Source of the DNA: Andeanibacterium sp035497315
GTDB lineage: Bacteria > Pseudomonadota > Alphaproteobacteria > Sphingomonadales > Sphingomonadaceae
DNA length: 64,000 bases
Direction: 5' to 3'
NCBI GenBank assembly: GCA_035497315.1
Contig: DATJDU010000103.1
Location: 1-64,000 of the forward strand
Shown: positions 42,127-49,964 of the stretch, piece by piece
Position numbering within the stretch: position 1 is the first letter of the stretch
Layout: each line of letters opens with the position of its first letter
The notes under the pieces: model-generated
What the model saw: the letters and a program-made list of their open reading frames with translations, nothing else
What the model was told of the DNA's origin: nothing
Database searches by the model: none
Position numbers and translations under genes: made by a program

Positions 42127-43029
42127 ATGACCCAGAAGAGCAAGATCGCATTCCTTGGCCTTGGCGTAATGGGCGGGCCGATGGCCGGTCACCTCGCCCG
42201 TGCAGGGCACGACGTCACCATCTACAACCGCACCCTCGCCCGTGCCGAGGCGCGGCAGGCGCTGCTGGCCGAGGAAGGGCTGGCCGTGCGGGTTGCCGCC
42301 ACTCCGGCAGAGGCGGCCGCGGGGCAGGACGTAGTGATCACCTGCGTGGGCAACGATGCCGATCTGGCGCAGGTAGTGCTGGGCGAAGACGGCGCGCTGG
42401 CGGCGATGGCGCCGGGATCGCTCTATATCGATCACACCACCGTCTCCGCCGACATCGCCCGCCGCATTGCCGCCGAGGCGCAGACGCGCGGCATTCTGGC
42501 CGTGGACGCTCCTGTATCGGGCGGGCAGGCCGGCGCGGAGAGCGGCAAGCTGTCGATCATGTGCGGCGGCACGGACGAGGCGCTGGCCGCCGCCATGCCG
42601 GTGATGGAAGCCTATGCCGCGCGGATCGTCCATGTCGGCGGGCCGGGCGCGGGGCAGGTGACCAAGATGGTCAACCAGATCTGCATCGCCAGCGTGCTGC
42701 AGGGCGTATCGGAAGCGGTGCGCTTCGCCCAGGCCGCCGATCTCGACATGGACAAGGTGCTGGAAGCCGTATCGGGCGGCGCGGCGCAGAGCTGGCAGAT
42801 GGTCAATCGCTGGAAGACCATGGCCGAGGGCGAGTTCGATTTCGGCTTCGCGGTGGACTGGATGCGCAAAGACCTTGCCATCGCCATGGCCGAGGGCGAG
42901 CAATTGGGCGTTCAGCTTCCGGTGACCAGTCTGATCGACGGCTATTATGCGGAGGTTCAGGCCATGGGCGGCGGACGGCAGGATACAAGCGCGCTGATCC
43001 GGCGCCTTCCGGAGGCCAGCGGCAAATGA
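42127..43029 (+). CDS. 3-hydroxyisobutyrate dehydrogenase-family oxidoreductase
   Basis: The 300-residue NAD(P)-dependent beta-hydroxyacid dehydrogenase has the N-terminal FLGLGVMGGPMAGHL motif, the substrate-binding DAPVSGGQAGAESG, and the catalytic Lys in GQVTKMVNQI. The exact substrate (3-hydroxyisobutyrate, tartronate semialdehyde or similar) is not clear. The stop overlaps the next gene start (ATGA). It is divergent from ilvA across 115 bp. Confidence 0.9.
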   Translation: MTQKSKIAFLGLGVMGGPMAGHLARAGHDVTIYNRTLARAEARQALLAEEGLAVRVAATPAEAAAGQDVVITCVGNDADLAQVVLGEDGALAAMAPGSLYIDHTTVSADIARRIAAEAQTRGILAVDAPVSGGQAGAESGKLSIMCGGTDEALAAAMPVMEAYAARIVHVGGPGAGQVTKMVNQICIASVLQGVSEAVRFAQAADLDMDKVLEAVSGGAAQSWQMVNRWKTMAEGEFDFGFAVDWMRKDLAIAMAEGEQLGVQLPVTSLIDGYYAEVQAMGGGRQDTSALIRRLPEASGK

Positions 43030-44756
43030 TCGGACGCGTGGCGGCCGCGCTGGCGGCATGTGTCCTCGCGGCCTCCCCTGCCGCGGCCGACACGCTGGTC
43101 GACAATATCAACGGCATTTCCGTGTCGCGCGACGGCACGATCACCCAGTTCGGCGGGATGATGATCCGCGACGATGGGGTGATCCGCCAGATCCTGAAGC
43201 GCGGGGAGCAACCGCTTACCCCCTATCAATTCCACTTCGACGGCGAAGGGCGCACGGTAGTGCCCGGCATGATCGACGCCCATGTCCATCTGATGGATAT
43301 CGGCTTCAAGGCGCTGACGCTGGATTTGTCGGACACGAATTCGCTGGCCGAGGCGCAGGCGAAAATCGCCGAATATGCCGCCAAATTCCCCAACCGGGCA
43401 TGGATCATCGGCGCGGGCTGGAATCAGGAGAAATGGGGCCTTGGCCGCTTTCCCACCGCTGCCGAGCTGGATTCCGTCGTGGCGGATCGCCCGATCTGGC
43501 TCAGCCGGGTGGACGGCCATGCGGGCTGGGCCAACAGCAAGGCGCTGCAGATAGCAGGCGTCACCGCCAAGACGGCAGACCCCGCCGGCGGGCGCATCCT
43601 GCGCATCGGGGCCACCCGCGCCCCGGCAGGCGTGCTGGTGGACAATGCGCAGGCCCTAGTCGCCGCAAAAGTGTCCAAACCCCGCCCCGAGGACCGTGAC
43701 CTTGCCTTCGCCACCGCGCAGGACATGCTGATCCGGCAGGGCGTGACCGCCGTGGCCGACATGGGCATCGCGATTGACGATTGGCAGAGCTATCGCCGCG
43801 CGGGCGACAGCGGCCAGTTGCGCATCCGCATCATGGCCTATGCCGGCAGTGTGGAGGACATGGCCCTGATCGGCGGCCCGGGCCCCACGCCCTGGCTCTA
43901 TGACGACCGGCTGAAGCTCAACGGCATCAAGCTGTTCCTCGATGGCGCGCTGGGATCGCGCGGGGCCTGGCTCAAGGCGCCCTATGCCGACGATCCGGGC
44001 AACAGCGGGCTGCAATTGCTCAACCCCACCCAGTTGCGCAACATCATGAGCCGCGCCGCGCTCGACAAGTTCCAGGTGGCAATCCACGCTATCGGCGATG
44101 CCGCCAATGCCGAGGCGCTGAGCGCGATCGACGAGCTGGACGATACCTATAAGGGCGACCGGCGCTGGCGGATCGAACATGCGCAAATCGTCGATCCGGC
44201 GGATATTCCGCATTTTGCCGAACATGGCGTGATCGCCTCCATGCAACCCACTCACCAGACGAGCGACCGGCTGATGGCCGAAGCGCGGCTGGGGCCCGAC
44301 CGGCTGGCCGGTGCATATGCCTGGCGCTCCATGGAGGATGCCAGGGTTACGCTCGCCTTCGGATCGGATGCGCCGGTGGAACTGCCCCGCCCCTTCGAAG
44401 GGATCGCGGTGGCCGTGACGCGCGAGGACAGCAGCGGCCAGCCCTTCGGCGGCTGGCAGCCGCAGCAAACCATCACCCGCCAGCAGGCGCTGGCCGCCTA
44501 TACCGCCGGTGCGGCCTATGCGGGCTTTGCCGAAACACGCTTCGGCCAGCTGGCGGAAGGCCAGCGAGCGGATTTTCTGGTGATCGACCAGGACCCACTG
44601 CTCGCCAGCACGCAGGATCTCCGCAACACCAGGGTGCTGCAAGTGTGGATCAACGGCGCGCAAGTGTTCGACGCCGCGACTGCGCCGCCGCCCGAGATCA
44701 AGCAGGAGGAGGCCCTGAAAGCCTTCGATCTGGGGGACACAGTCGAGGGGCGGTGA
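43026..44756 (+). CDS. Exported amidohydrolase family 3 (YtcJ-like)
   Basis: The 576-residue protein has a signal peptide ending at AAA (MIGRVAAALAACVLAASPAAA), so it is periplasmic. The metal-dependent amidohydrolase fold shows IDAHVHLMD near residue 80, the HAIGDAAN motif and EHAQIVDP in the middle, and AFGSDAPVE with the last metal Asp. It belongs to the YtcJ-like group of broad and mostly unknown substrate range. The 4-bp overlap with the dehydrogenase suggests a shared catabolic pathway. Confidence 0.88.
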   Translation: MIGRVAAALAACVLAASPAAADTLVDNINGISVSRDGTITQFGGMMIRDDGVIRQILKRGEQPLTPYQFHFDGEGRTVVPGMIDAHVHLMDIGFKALTLDLSDTNSLAEAQAKIAEYAAKFPNRAWIIGAGWNQEKWGLGRFPTAAELDSVVADRPIWLSRVDGHAGWANSKALQIAGVTAKTADPAGGRILRIGATRAPAGVLVDNAQALVAAKVSKPRPEDRDLAFATAQDMLIRQGVTAVADMGIAIDDWQSYRRAGDSGQLRIRIMAYAGSVEDMALIGGPGPTPWLYDDRLKLNGIKLFLDGALGSRGAWLKAPYADDPGNSGLQLLNPTQLRNIMSRAALDKFQVAIHAIGDAANAEALSAIDELDDTYKGDRRWRIEHAQIVDPADIPHFAEHGVIASMQPTHQTSDRLMAEARLGPDRLAGAYAWRSMEDARVTLAFGSDAPVELPRPFEGIAVAVTREDSSGQPFGGWQPQQTITRQQALAAYTAGAAYAGFAETRFGQLAEGQRADFLVIDQDPLLASTQDLRNTRVLQVWINGAQVFDAATAPPPEIKQEEALKAFDLGDTVEGR

Positions 44757-44776
44757 ACTTCAGCGGCCTTGAAACA

Positions 44777-44893
44777 CCCTCATCCAGGCTGCGCTAGCCA
44801 GCAAGCTGGCAAGCTACGCCATCCTTCTCCCATTAATGGGAGAAGGATACACAGGCTTGGCTGCAAGGCAGCCTAGCCGAAGTTGGATGAGGG
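44777..44893. repeat. Dispersed palindromic element with long central hairpin
   Basis: A 117-bp element is bounded by CCCTCATCC (44777-44785) and GGATGAGGG (44885-44893). At its centre (44821-44848) is a perfect 28-bp palindrome, ATCCTTCTCCCATT with AATGGGAGAAGGAT. Between them are paired segments with GCTAGCC and CTAGCC. It fits a REP/MITE-like intergenic repeat. It lies between the convergent ends of the amidohydrolase and tatC genes and may serve as a bidirectional terminator. Confidence 0.7.
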
Positions 44894-44919
44894 GTAGTGA
44901 CGAAGCAAGCCGAGAACCC

Positions 44920-45744
44920 TCAGCCCTCTTTCGCAGCCTCAGAAGCGGCTTCCGCAGCCTCGGCCGCTTCTTCCTCGGCCTTTTCCTTCGCCATCTTGCG
45001 TTCGGAAAACATCATCATCACCAAAGATGCCTCGAACAGCAGCAGCAGCGGCCCGGCCAGCATCATCTGCGAGGCAACATCCGGCGGCGTGATCACGGCC
45101 GCGACGATGAAGATCGCCACCACCACATAGCGGCGCGCGCCACTGAGCTGTTCGCGCGTGACCAGCCCCGCGCGGTTGAGCAACAACAGCAGCACCGGCA
45201 GCAGGAAGCTGATCCCGAAGGCCAGGATGAAGCGCATCACCAGATCGAGATAATCGCCCATTGCAGGCAGCGCTTCCTGCGTCAGTCCGCCAGCCGTGCC
45301 TTCGAAGCCCAGGAACCATTTGAAGGCCGTGGGCATCACCACATAATAGGCAAGCGCGGCCCCGGCAGTGAACAGGATCGGCGTGGCAAAGAGGAAGGGC
45401 AGGAAGGCCTTTTTCTCTTTCGCATAGAGGCCGGGCGCGATGAAGGCCCACAGCTGGTTGGCGATAATCGGGAAACTGATGAGGAAGGCCGCGAACAGCG
45501 CTACCTTGATCTCCACGAAGAAGGCTTCGTACAGCTTCGTATAGACCAGCCTGCCCTGCCCGGCCGGGAAGGCGGCAGTCAGCGGACGCACCAGAAAGCC
45601 GAAAATATCCCGTGCGAAAAAGAGGCACACGCCAAAGGCCAGCAGCAACGCGGCAACGCAGCGCACCAGCCGCGCGCGCAATTCGATCAGATGATCGAGC
45701 AGCGGAGCCTGCGAATCGTCAATCTCGCGGATCTTGAACACCAT
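44920..45744 (-). CDS. tatC: Sec-independent protein translocase TatC
   Basis: TatC is the multispanning receptor of the twin-arginine export pathway. The 274-residue protein has six hydrophobic helices and the family motifs LLDHLIELRARL at the N-terminus and FLISFPIIANQLWAFIAPGLY. A charged Ala/Glu/Lys-rich cytoplasmic tail of about 30 residues follows. It is 3 bp downstream of tatB in the tatABC order. Confidence 0.96.
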   Translation of the reverse strand: MVFKIREIDDSQAPLLDHLIELRARLVRCVAALLLAFGVCLFFARDIFGFLVRPLTAAFPAGQGRLVYTKLYEAFFVEIKVALFAAFLISFPIIANQLWAFIAPGLYAKEKKAFLPFLFATPILFTAGAALAYYVVMPTAFKWFLGFEGTAGGLTQEALPAMGDYLDLVMRFILAFGISFLLPVLLLLLNRAGLVTREQLSGARRYVVVAIFIVAAVITPPDVASQMMLAGPLLLLFEASLVMMMFSERKMAKEKAEEEAAEAAEAASEAAKEG

Positions 45745-45747
45745 GGC

Positions 45748-46233
45748 TCAGCTCTTGTCCTGATCGCCCGGCGCGGGGGTCGGCATGGGGGCAGGCGCCG
45801 CATCGGGCGCGGGTGTTGTGGGAAGTGCCACGGGGGTTTCCGCAGCGCGCGCTTCGGCGGAAGCGGGCGCTGTATCGGTGTGGGCTGTATCGGTGTGGGC
45901 TGTATCGGTAGTGGCCGCATCGCCGGGGGCGGCCTCTTCCCTGGGTGCCAGCGGCACCATATCGGCTCCGCCGCCATTGGCCGCGTTCAGTTCCGCCTCG
46001 GGATGCTGTTCCATCACCCGGCGGTTCTGTTCCTGCCACTTCTTCTCCATTTCCTCCATTTCCGCCTCGCGGATCATGGTTTCCATTCCCGCGCGGAAAT
46101 GGTTGGAAACACGCCGGACCTTACCGATCCAGCGGCCGGCCGTCCTCAGCGCGGCGGGCATGTCCTTGGGGCCGATGACGAGTATCGCCACGACCACGAT
46201 GACCAGCAGCTCCTGCGCGCCGATATCGAACAT
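45748..46233 (-). CDS. tatB: Sec-independent protein translocase TatB
   Basis: TatB forms the substrate receptor with TatC. The 161-residue protein has the N-terminal membrane helix (QELLVIVVVAILVIGPKDMP), an amphipathic helix and a Pro/Ala/Thr-rich tail. The tail contains the repeated peptide TDTAH, encoded by a 15-bp tandem repeat (about 45871-45915), an obvious site of length variation. Confidence 0.95.
   Translation of the reverse strand: MFDIGAQELLVIVVVAILVIGPKDMPAALRTAGRWIGKVRRVSNHFRAGMETMIREAEMEEMEKKWQEQNRRVMEQHPEAELNAANGGGADMVPLAPREEAAPGDAATTDTAHTDTAHTDTAPASAEARAAETPVALPTTPAPDAAPAPMPTPAPGDQDKS
45871..45915. repeat. 15-bp tandem repeat inside tatB
   Basis: TGTATCGGTGTGGGC occurs twice in a row, and a third diverged copy (TGTATCGGTAGTGGC) follows. 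Being a multiple of three, copy-number change would alter the TatB tail without a frameshift. Confidence 0.8.
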
Positions 46234-46264
46234 GGTGCCTGCGGGGGCGAACCCCCGTCCTCAT

Positions 46265-46519
46265 TCAGTTGGAGGTGGAATTGTCAGGCGCCTTCGCCTC
46301 GGCGGAATCGGCTTGCCCGTTCCCGCTCCTGGCACCTTCGCTCTTGGCATCTTCGATCTTGGCTTGCGGGGCTGCGGGCTTGTCTTCGTCGCTCAGGCCC
46401 TGGCGGAAGCTTTTCACGCCCTTGCCGAAATCGCCCATCATCTCCGAAATCCGCCCACGGCCGAACAGGACGAGGATGACCACTGCAATAATCAGGATCT
46501 GAACCGGCCCGATATTCAT
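46265..46519 (-). CDS. tatA: Sec-independent protein translocase TatA
   Basis: TatA oligomerises to form the Tat translocation pore. The 84-residue protein has one membrane helix (PVQILIIAVVILVLFG), the FG-hinge and the amphipathic helix GDFGKGVKSFRQGL, then a polar tail. ATG 46519 has GGAG with an 8-base spacer; a TTG at 46528 is also in frame. It precedes tatB by 31 bp. Confidence 0.95.
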   Translation of the reverse strand: MNIGPVQILIIAVVILVLFGRGRISEMMGDFGKGVKSFRQGLSDEDKPAAPQAKIEDAKSEGARSGNGQADSAEAKAPDNSTSN

Positions 46520-46552
46520 TCTTTGCAACTCCGATGCTGACCCGGCGGACCC

Positions 46553-47332
46553 TTAGCCCAGTTCGTCGGGCTTATCCAGCGCGCTGGCGCCTTCCCGTGC
46601 GGTTCCCGCAGGTCCGTTATCCGCCTCGCCCATTCCTTCGGGCCCGCCGCCAGCCGTGGTTTCTGCCCCTGCCTCCCCTTCGCCGCCCATCAGCGCATCA
46701 TAGGCATCGTCCACCGGATCGAGCAGACCCGCCGCGCGCAACTCGTCGATCCCCGGCAGGTCGCGCCGCGATTCGAGCGAGAAGTGGCTCAGGAATTCGG
46801 GCGTGGTGGCATAGATCACCGGGCGGCCCGGCACTTCGCGGCGCCCGGCCACGCGCACCCAGCCCGCCTCCATCAGCACGTCCAGCGTGCCGCTGCTGGT
46901 CTGCACGCCGCGGACCGCCTCGATCTCGGCGCGGCTGACGGGCTCGTGATAGGCAACGATGGCCAACACTTCGGTTGCCGCGCGGGACAAGCGGCGGGCA
47001 TGTTCGCGCTCGCGCCGCAGCAGATGCGCCAGATCGGGCGCGGTCTGGAACTGCCAGCGCTTCGCCCGCTCCACCAGCCTGATGCCGCGCCTTGCATAAT
47101 GCGCCTCCAGTTCCTTCAGCGCCTCGCGCACTTCGGCCCCGCCGAGATGGGCGGAGATGGTCTCCACGCTCAGGGGTTCTTCGGCAGCGAACAGCGTCGC
47201 CTCCACCGCGCGCACCAGATCGTCGGCCTCGGGCTGGGAGATGGTTTCGGGCGGTGCCGTTTCGGGCCCTGCCGTTTCAGGCACTGGGGCTTCAGGCCCT
47301 GAGGGGGGCTGGATTGCCGGTTCTTCGCTCAT
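46553..47332 (-). CDS. scpB: Segregation and condensation protein B
   Basis: ScpB is a winged-helix partner of ScpA and SMC in chromosome condensation. The 259-residue protein has an acidic Pro-rich N-terminus (about 35 residues), the two winged-helix domains with ATLFAAEEPLSVETIS and AIVAYHEPVSRAEIEAVRGV, and a Gly-rich tail after about residue 210. The ATG overlaps the scpA stop (ATGA). Confidence 0.95.
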   Translation of the reverse strand: MSEEPAIQPPSGPEAPVPETAGPETAPPETISQPEADDLVRAVEATLFAAEEPLSVETISAHLGGAEVREALKELEAHYARRGIRLVERAKRWQFQTAPDLAHLLRREREHARRLSRAATEVLAIVAYHEPVSRAEIEAVRGVQTSSGTLDVLMEAGWVRVAGRREVPGRPVIYATTPEFLSHFSLESRRDLPGIDELRAAGLLDPVDDAYDALMGGEGEAGAETTAGGGPEGMGEADNGPAGTAREGASALDKPDELG

Positions 47333-48144
47333 GCCTTGATCCGCCTGAGATGCATGGGGCCGAAAATCTCCTCCTGCCGGATTTCCGCCTTGCCCAGCCG
47401 CGCCAGCTCCAGCGCGGCGACGAAGCTGGAAGCCAGCGCGGAGCGGCGCAGCTTCCCGTCCTGCCCGCCGGGCAGGAACTGGCGCAGTTCCATCCAGTCC
47501 AGCGTGACGCCCAGCATGGCGGAAACCCGCTCGAGCGCCGAATCCAGCGTCATCACCATCCGGTCGCGCACCATATGGACGGTCGGCTGGGTGCGCGCCT
47601 TCACCTGGCCATAGGCCTGGATCAGATCGAACCATTCGCATTGCCACAGATTCCTGCGGTCCACCCGCAGCCCTTCGGGCGCACCGCGCAGGAACACGTC
47701 GCGCCCGATCCGGTCGCGCCCCATCAGCCGCGCGGCAGCCTCGCGCATCGCGCCCAGCCGCTGAAGCCGCAATTGCAGGCGCAGCGCCAGTTCCTCGGGA
47801 CTGGGATCTTCCTGCTCCTCCTTTGGCAGCAGCATCGCGGATTTGAGATAGGCCAGCCATGCCGCCATCACGAGATAATCCGCCGCCAGTTCCAGCTTCA
47901 GCGCCTCGGCCCGCTCGATATAGGCGATGTACTGGTCCACCAGGGCCAGGATCGAAATACTCTTGAGATCGACCTTCTGCCGCCGCGCGAGATCGAGCAG
48001 CAGATCGAGCGGCCCCTCCCAGCCATCCAGCTCCAGATAAAGGGCTTCGGTATCGTTTGCGTTCTGGCCGGTCGGAAATTCCCAGACCTCATCCTGCGGC
48101 AGCGGCGGGATGTCGGCTTCCGGGAAGAGTTCCGGGTCGCTCAT
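47329..48144 (-). CDS. scpA: Segregation and condensation protein A
   Basis: ScpA is the kleisin that closes the SMC ring. The 271-residue protein has the N-terminal kleisin motif WEGPLDLLLDLARRQKVDL and the segment AADYLVMAAWLAYLKSAML. The C-terminal winged helix ends with VAALELARLGKAEIRQEEIFG. The ATG at 48144 overlaps the nagZ stop (ATGA). Confidence 0.96.
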   Translation of the reverse strand: MSDPELFPEADIPPLPQDEVWEFPTGQNANDTEALYLELDGWEGPLDLLLDLARRQKVDLKSISILALVDQYIAYIERAEALKLELAADYLVMAAWLAYLKSAMLLPKEEQEDPSPEELALRLQLRLQRLGAMREAAARLMGRDRIGRDVFLRGAPEGLRVDRRNLWQCEWFDLIQAYGQVKARTQPTVHMVRDRMVMTLDSALERVSAMLGVTLDWMELRQFLPGGQDGKLRRSALASSFVAALELARLGKAEIRQEEIFGPMHLRRIKA

Positions 48145-49160
48145 GCAGACTGCCCGACAAGTGCGAGCAATGCGTCCCTTCGGGCCAGCAACGCGCCCTG
48201 CTCGGTCCCTTTGAGGGCGCCTTGAGTGCCTTTGAGCGCACGCTCGAAACGGACGGAACTTGCCTCGCTCATGGTCGGCAGAGCCTTGGCGATGCCCACC
48301 ATATCGTCCATTTTCGCCCAGCAATTCAATGCGATATCGCATCCAGCCGCAATCGCGCGGACGGCACGCTCAGGCACAGTGCCGCTCAGCGCCTCCATGT
48401 CCAGATCATCGGTCAGAAGCAGCCCGTCAAAGCCGATTCGCCGGCGGATTATCTCATTGATAACAAAGGGCGAAAGTGTACCGGGCTGCTCATCATCCCA
48501 CACCCGGTAACGGATATGCGCCGTCATCCCAACCAGCGCATCGGCCATGGCCCGGAAAGGAAAAAGGTCGGTTTCCAGCGCTTTTTCGCTCGCATCCACC
48601 ACCGGCAAAGCCTTGTGGCTATCGGCCAAAGCGCGCCCGTGACCGGGCATATGCTTGACGCAGCCGATCACCCCGGCACGGGCCAGCCCCTGCAGCACCG
48701 CCTTGCCCAAAGCGGCCACCCGCATCGGCTCGCTACCCAGCGCCCGATCCCCGATCACATCGTTCGCCCCAGGCTGCCGGACATCCAGAACCGGGTGACA
48801 ATCCACGGTAATTCCCACTTCCGCCAGATCCATACCCAGCGCCTGGGCATTGCTGCGCACCGCCTCGATCGCGCTGGCAGGGGCGATATCGTATAGCCTG
48901 TCGAACACTTCGCCCGGCGGAAAAGCCAGCCATTCCGGCGGCTTCATCCGCGCAACACGGCCACCCTCCTGATCGATGCAGACGAACAGATCCTCGCGCC
49001 CGTGGATCGCACGCAGCTCATCGGTCAGCGCGCGAAGCTGCTCGCGATTGTCGATATTGCGGCCGAACAATATGTAACCGGCCGGATCGGAGTCGCGGAA
49101 AAACGCCCGCTCGTCAGCGGTCAGCCGAAGTCCGCAAAGGCCGAAGATCGCAGGCGTCAT
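48141..49160 (-). CDS. nagZ: Beta-N-acetylhexosaminidase (GH3)
   Basis: NagZ removes GlcNAc from anhydromuropeptides in cytoplasmic cell-wall recycling. The 339-residue protein has IDQEGGRVARM near residue 68, the acid/base loop KHMPGHG and the nucleophile Asp in LLTDDLDMEAL. The ATG at 49160 (MTPAIFGLCG) fits the usual N-terminus. It sits between the SPOR gene and scpA. Confidence 0.95.
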   Translation of the reverse strand: MTPAIFGLCGLRLTADERAFFRDSDPAGYILFGRNIDNREQLRALTDELRAIHGREDLFVCIDQEGGRVARMKPPEWLAFPPGEVFDRLYDIAPASAIEAVRSNAQALGMDLAEVGITVDCHPVLDVRQPGANDVIGDRALGSEPMRVAALGKAVLQGLARAGVIGCVKHMPGHGRALADSHKALPVVDASEKALETDLFPFRAMADALVGMTAHIRYRVWDDEQPGTLSPFVINEIIRRRIGFDGLLLTDDLDMEALSGTVPERAVRAIAAGCDIALNCWAKMDDMVGIAKALPTMSEASSVRFERALKGTQGALKGTEQGALLARRDALLALVGQSA

Positions 49161-49259
49161 AGCCCTCAACGCTCGCAGCAATGCGCCGCTTGCGCAAGCA
49201 TGGCGCTTGCACGGGTGTGGAAATTCACCTTCGCTGGAGCCAACCCCCGCAAAGGGGCC

Positions 49260-49961
49260 TCAGGGCTTGACCTGGCAAGCGCCGCCCGAAGCCTTGAGGG
49301 TGTTGCACAACGCATTCGCCCCGGCGAGATCGGCTGCCACGGCCTGCAGGCGATAGACCTTGCCGATATCGGCCTGCCCCTCCACCACGCGGTGGCTGAC
49401 GCCGTGAAGCGCCTCGAACTTCTGGGCCAGCTTCTGCCAGCCCTGCTCCGCACTTTCACGATTGGAATAGGCACCCACCTGCACACCGACGCCGCCGATC
49501 TTATCTTCGCTCGACACGGGCGATGCGGCCTTGGTATCGATGGTGGGACGCGGCAAATCGTCTTCCGCCAGCTTGGCCTCGCGGCTCTTGCCCTCGGCCA
49601 CCGCGAAGCTGGTGTCGCCCGTACCGGCGAAGGTCTTGCCGCCCGGGTCTTCCGGCTTGGACTTGTAGGGGCCCTCAGGCGCGGAAATAGTGCTGCCATC
49701 GGCCAGCAGTGCCGAATCTGAACGCTCACGCGTGAACCACCAGATCGCGCCGACCACCAGCACGACTGCCAGCAAGCCGATCACCGCAATCGCGACGATC
49801 CGGGCGATATCTACGCCCTCATCTTCGTAATCCTCGTCGCTTTCCAGCCAGGGAAGCTGCTCTTCCCCGTCCTCCAGCGCCAGCCGCGCTGCCGGTGCGC
49901 CCGCCGGAGCCTCATCGCCCCAGGGCTCACCATCTTCACCGTACTGATCGCCGATCGCCAT
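49260..49961 (-). CDS. Single-pass SPOR domain protein
   Basis: The 233-residue protein has an acidic cytoplasmic N-terminus (about 50 residues), one membrane helix (about 54-76) and a periplasmic linker. The C-terminal SPOR domain, starting at GGVGVQVGAYSNRESAEQGW, is expected to bind septal glycan strands. The place between argS and nagZ is typical of this group of alphaproteobacteria. It starts 3 bp after the argS stop; a GAGGAG in the argS 3-prime end can serve as its Shine-Dalgarno. Confidence 0.9.
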   Translation of the reverse strand: MAIGDQYGEDGEPWGDEAPAGAPAARLALEDGEEQLPWLESDEDYEDEGVDIARIVAIAVIGLLAVVLVVGAIWWFTRERSDSALLADGSTISAPEGPYKSKPEDPGGKTFAGTGDTSFAVAEGKSREAKLAEDDLPRPTIDTKAASPVSSEDKIGGVGVQVGAYSNRESAEQGWQKLAQKFEALHGVSHRVVEGQADIGKVYRLQAVAADLAGANALCNTLKASGGACQVKP

Positions 49962-49964
49962 GTC

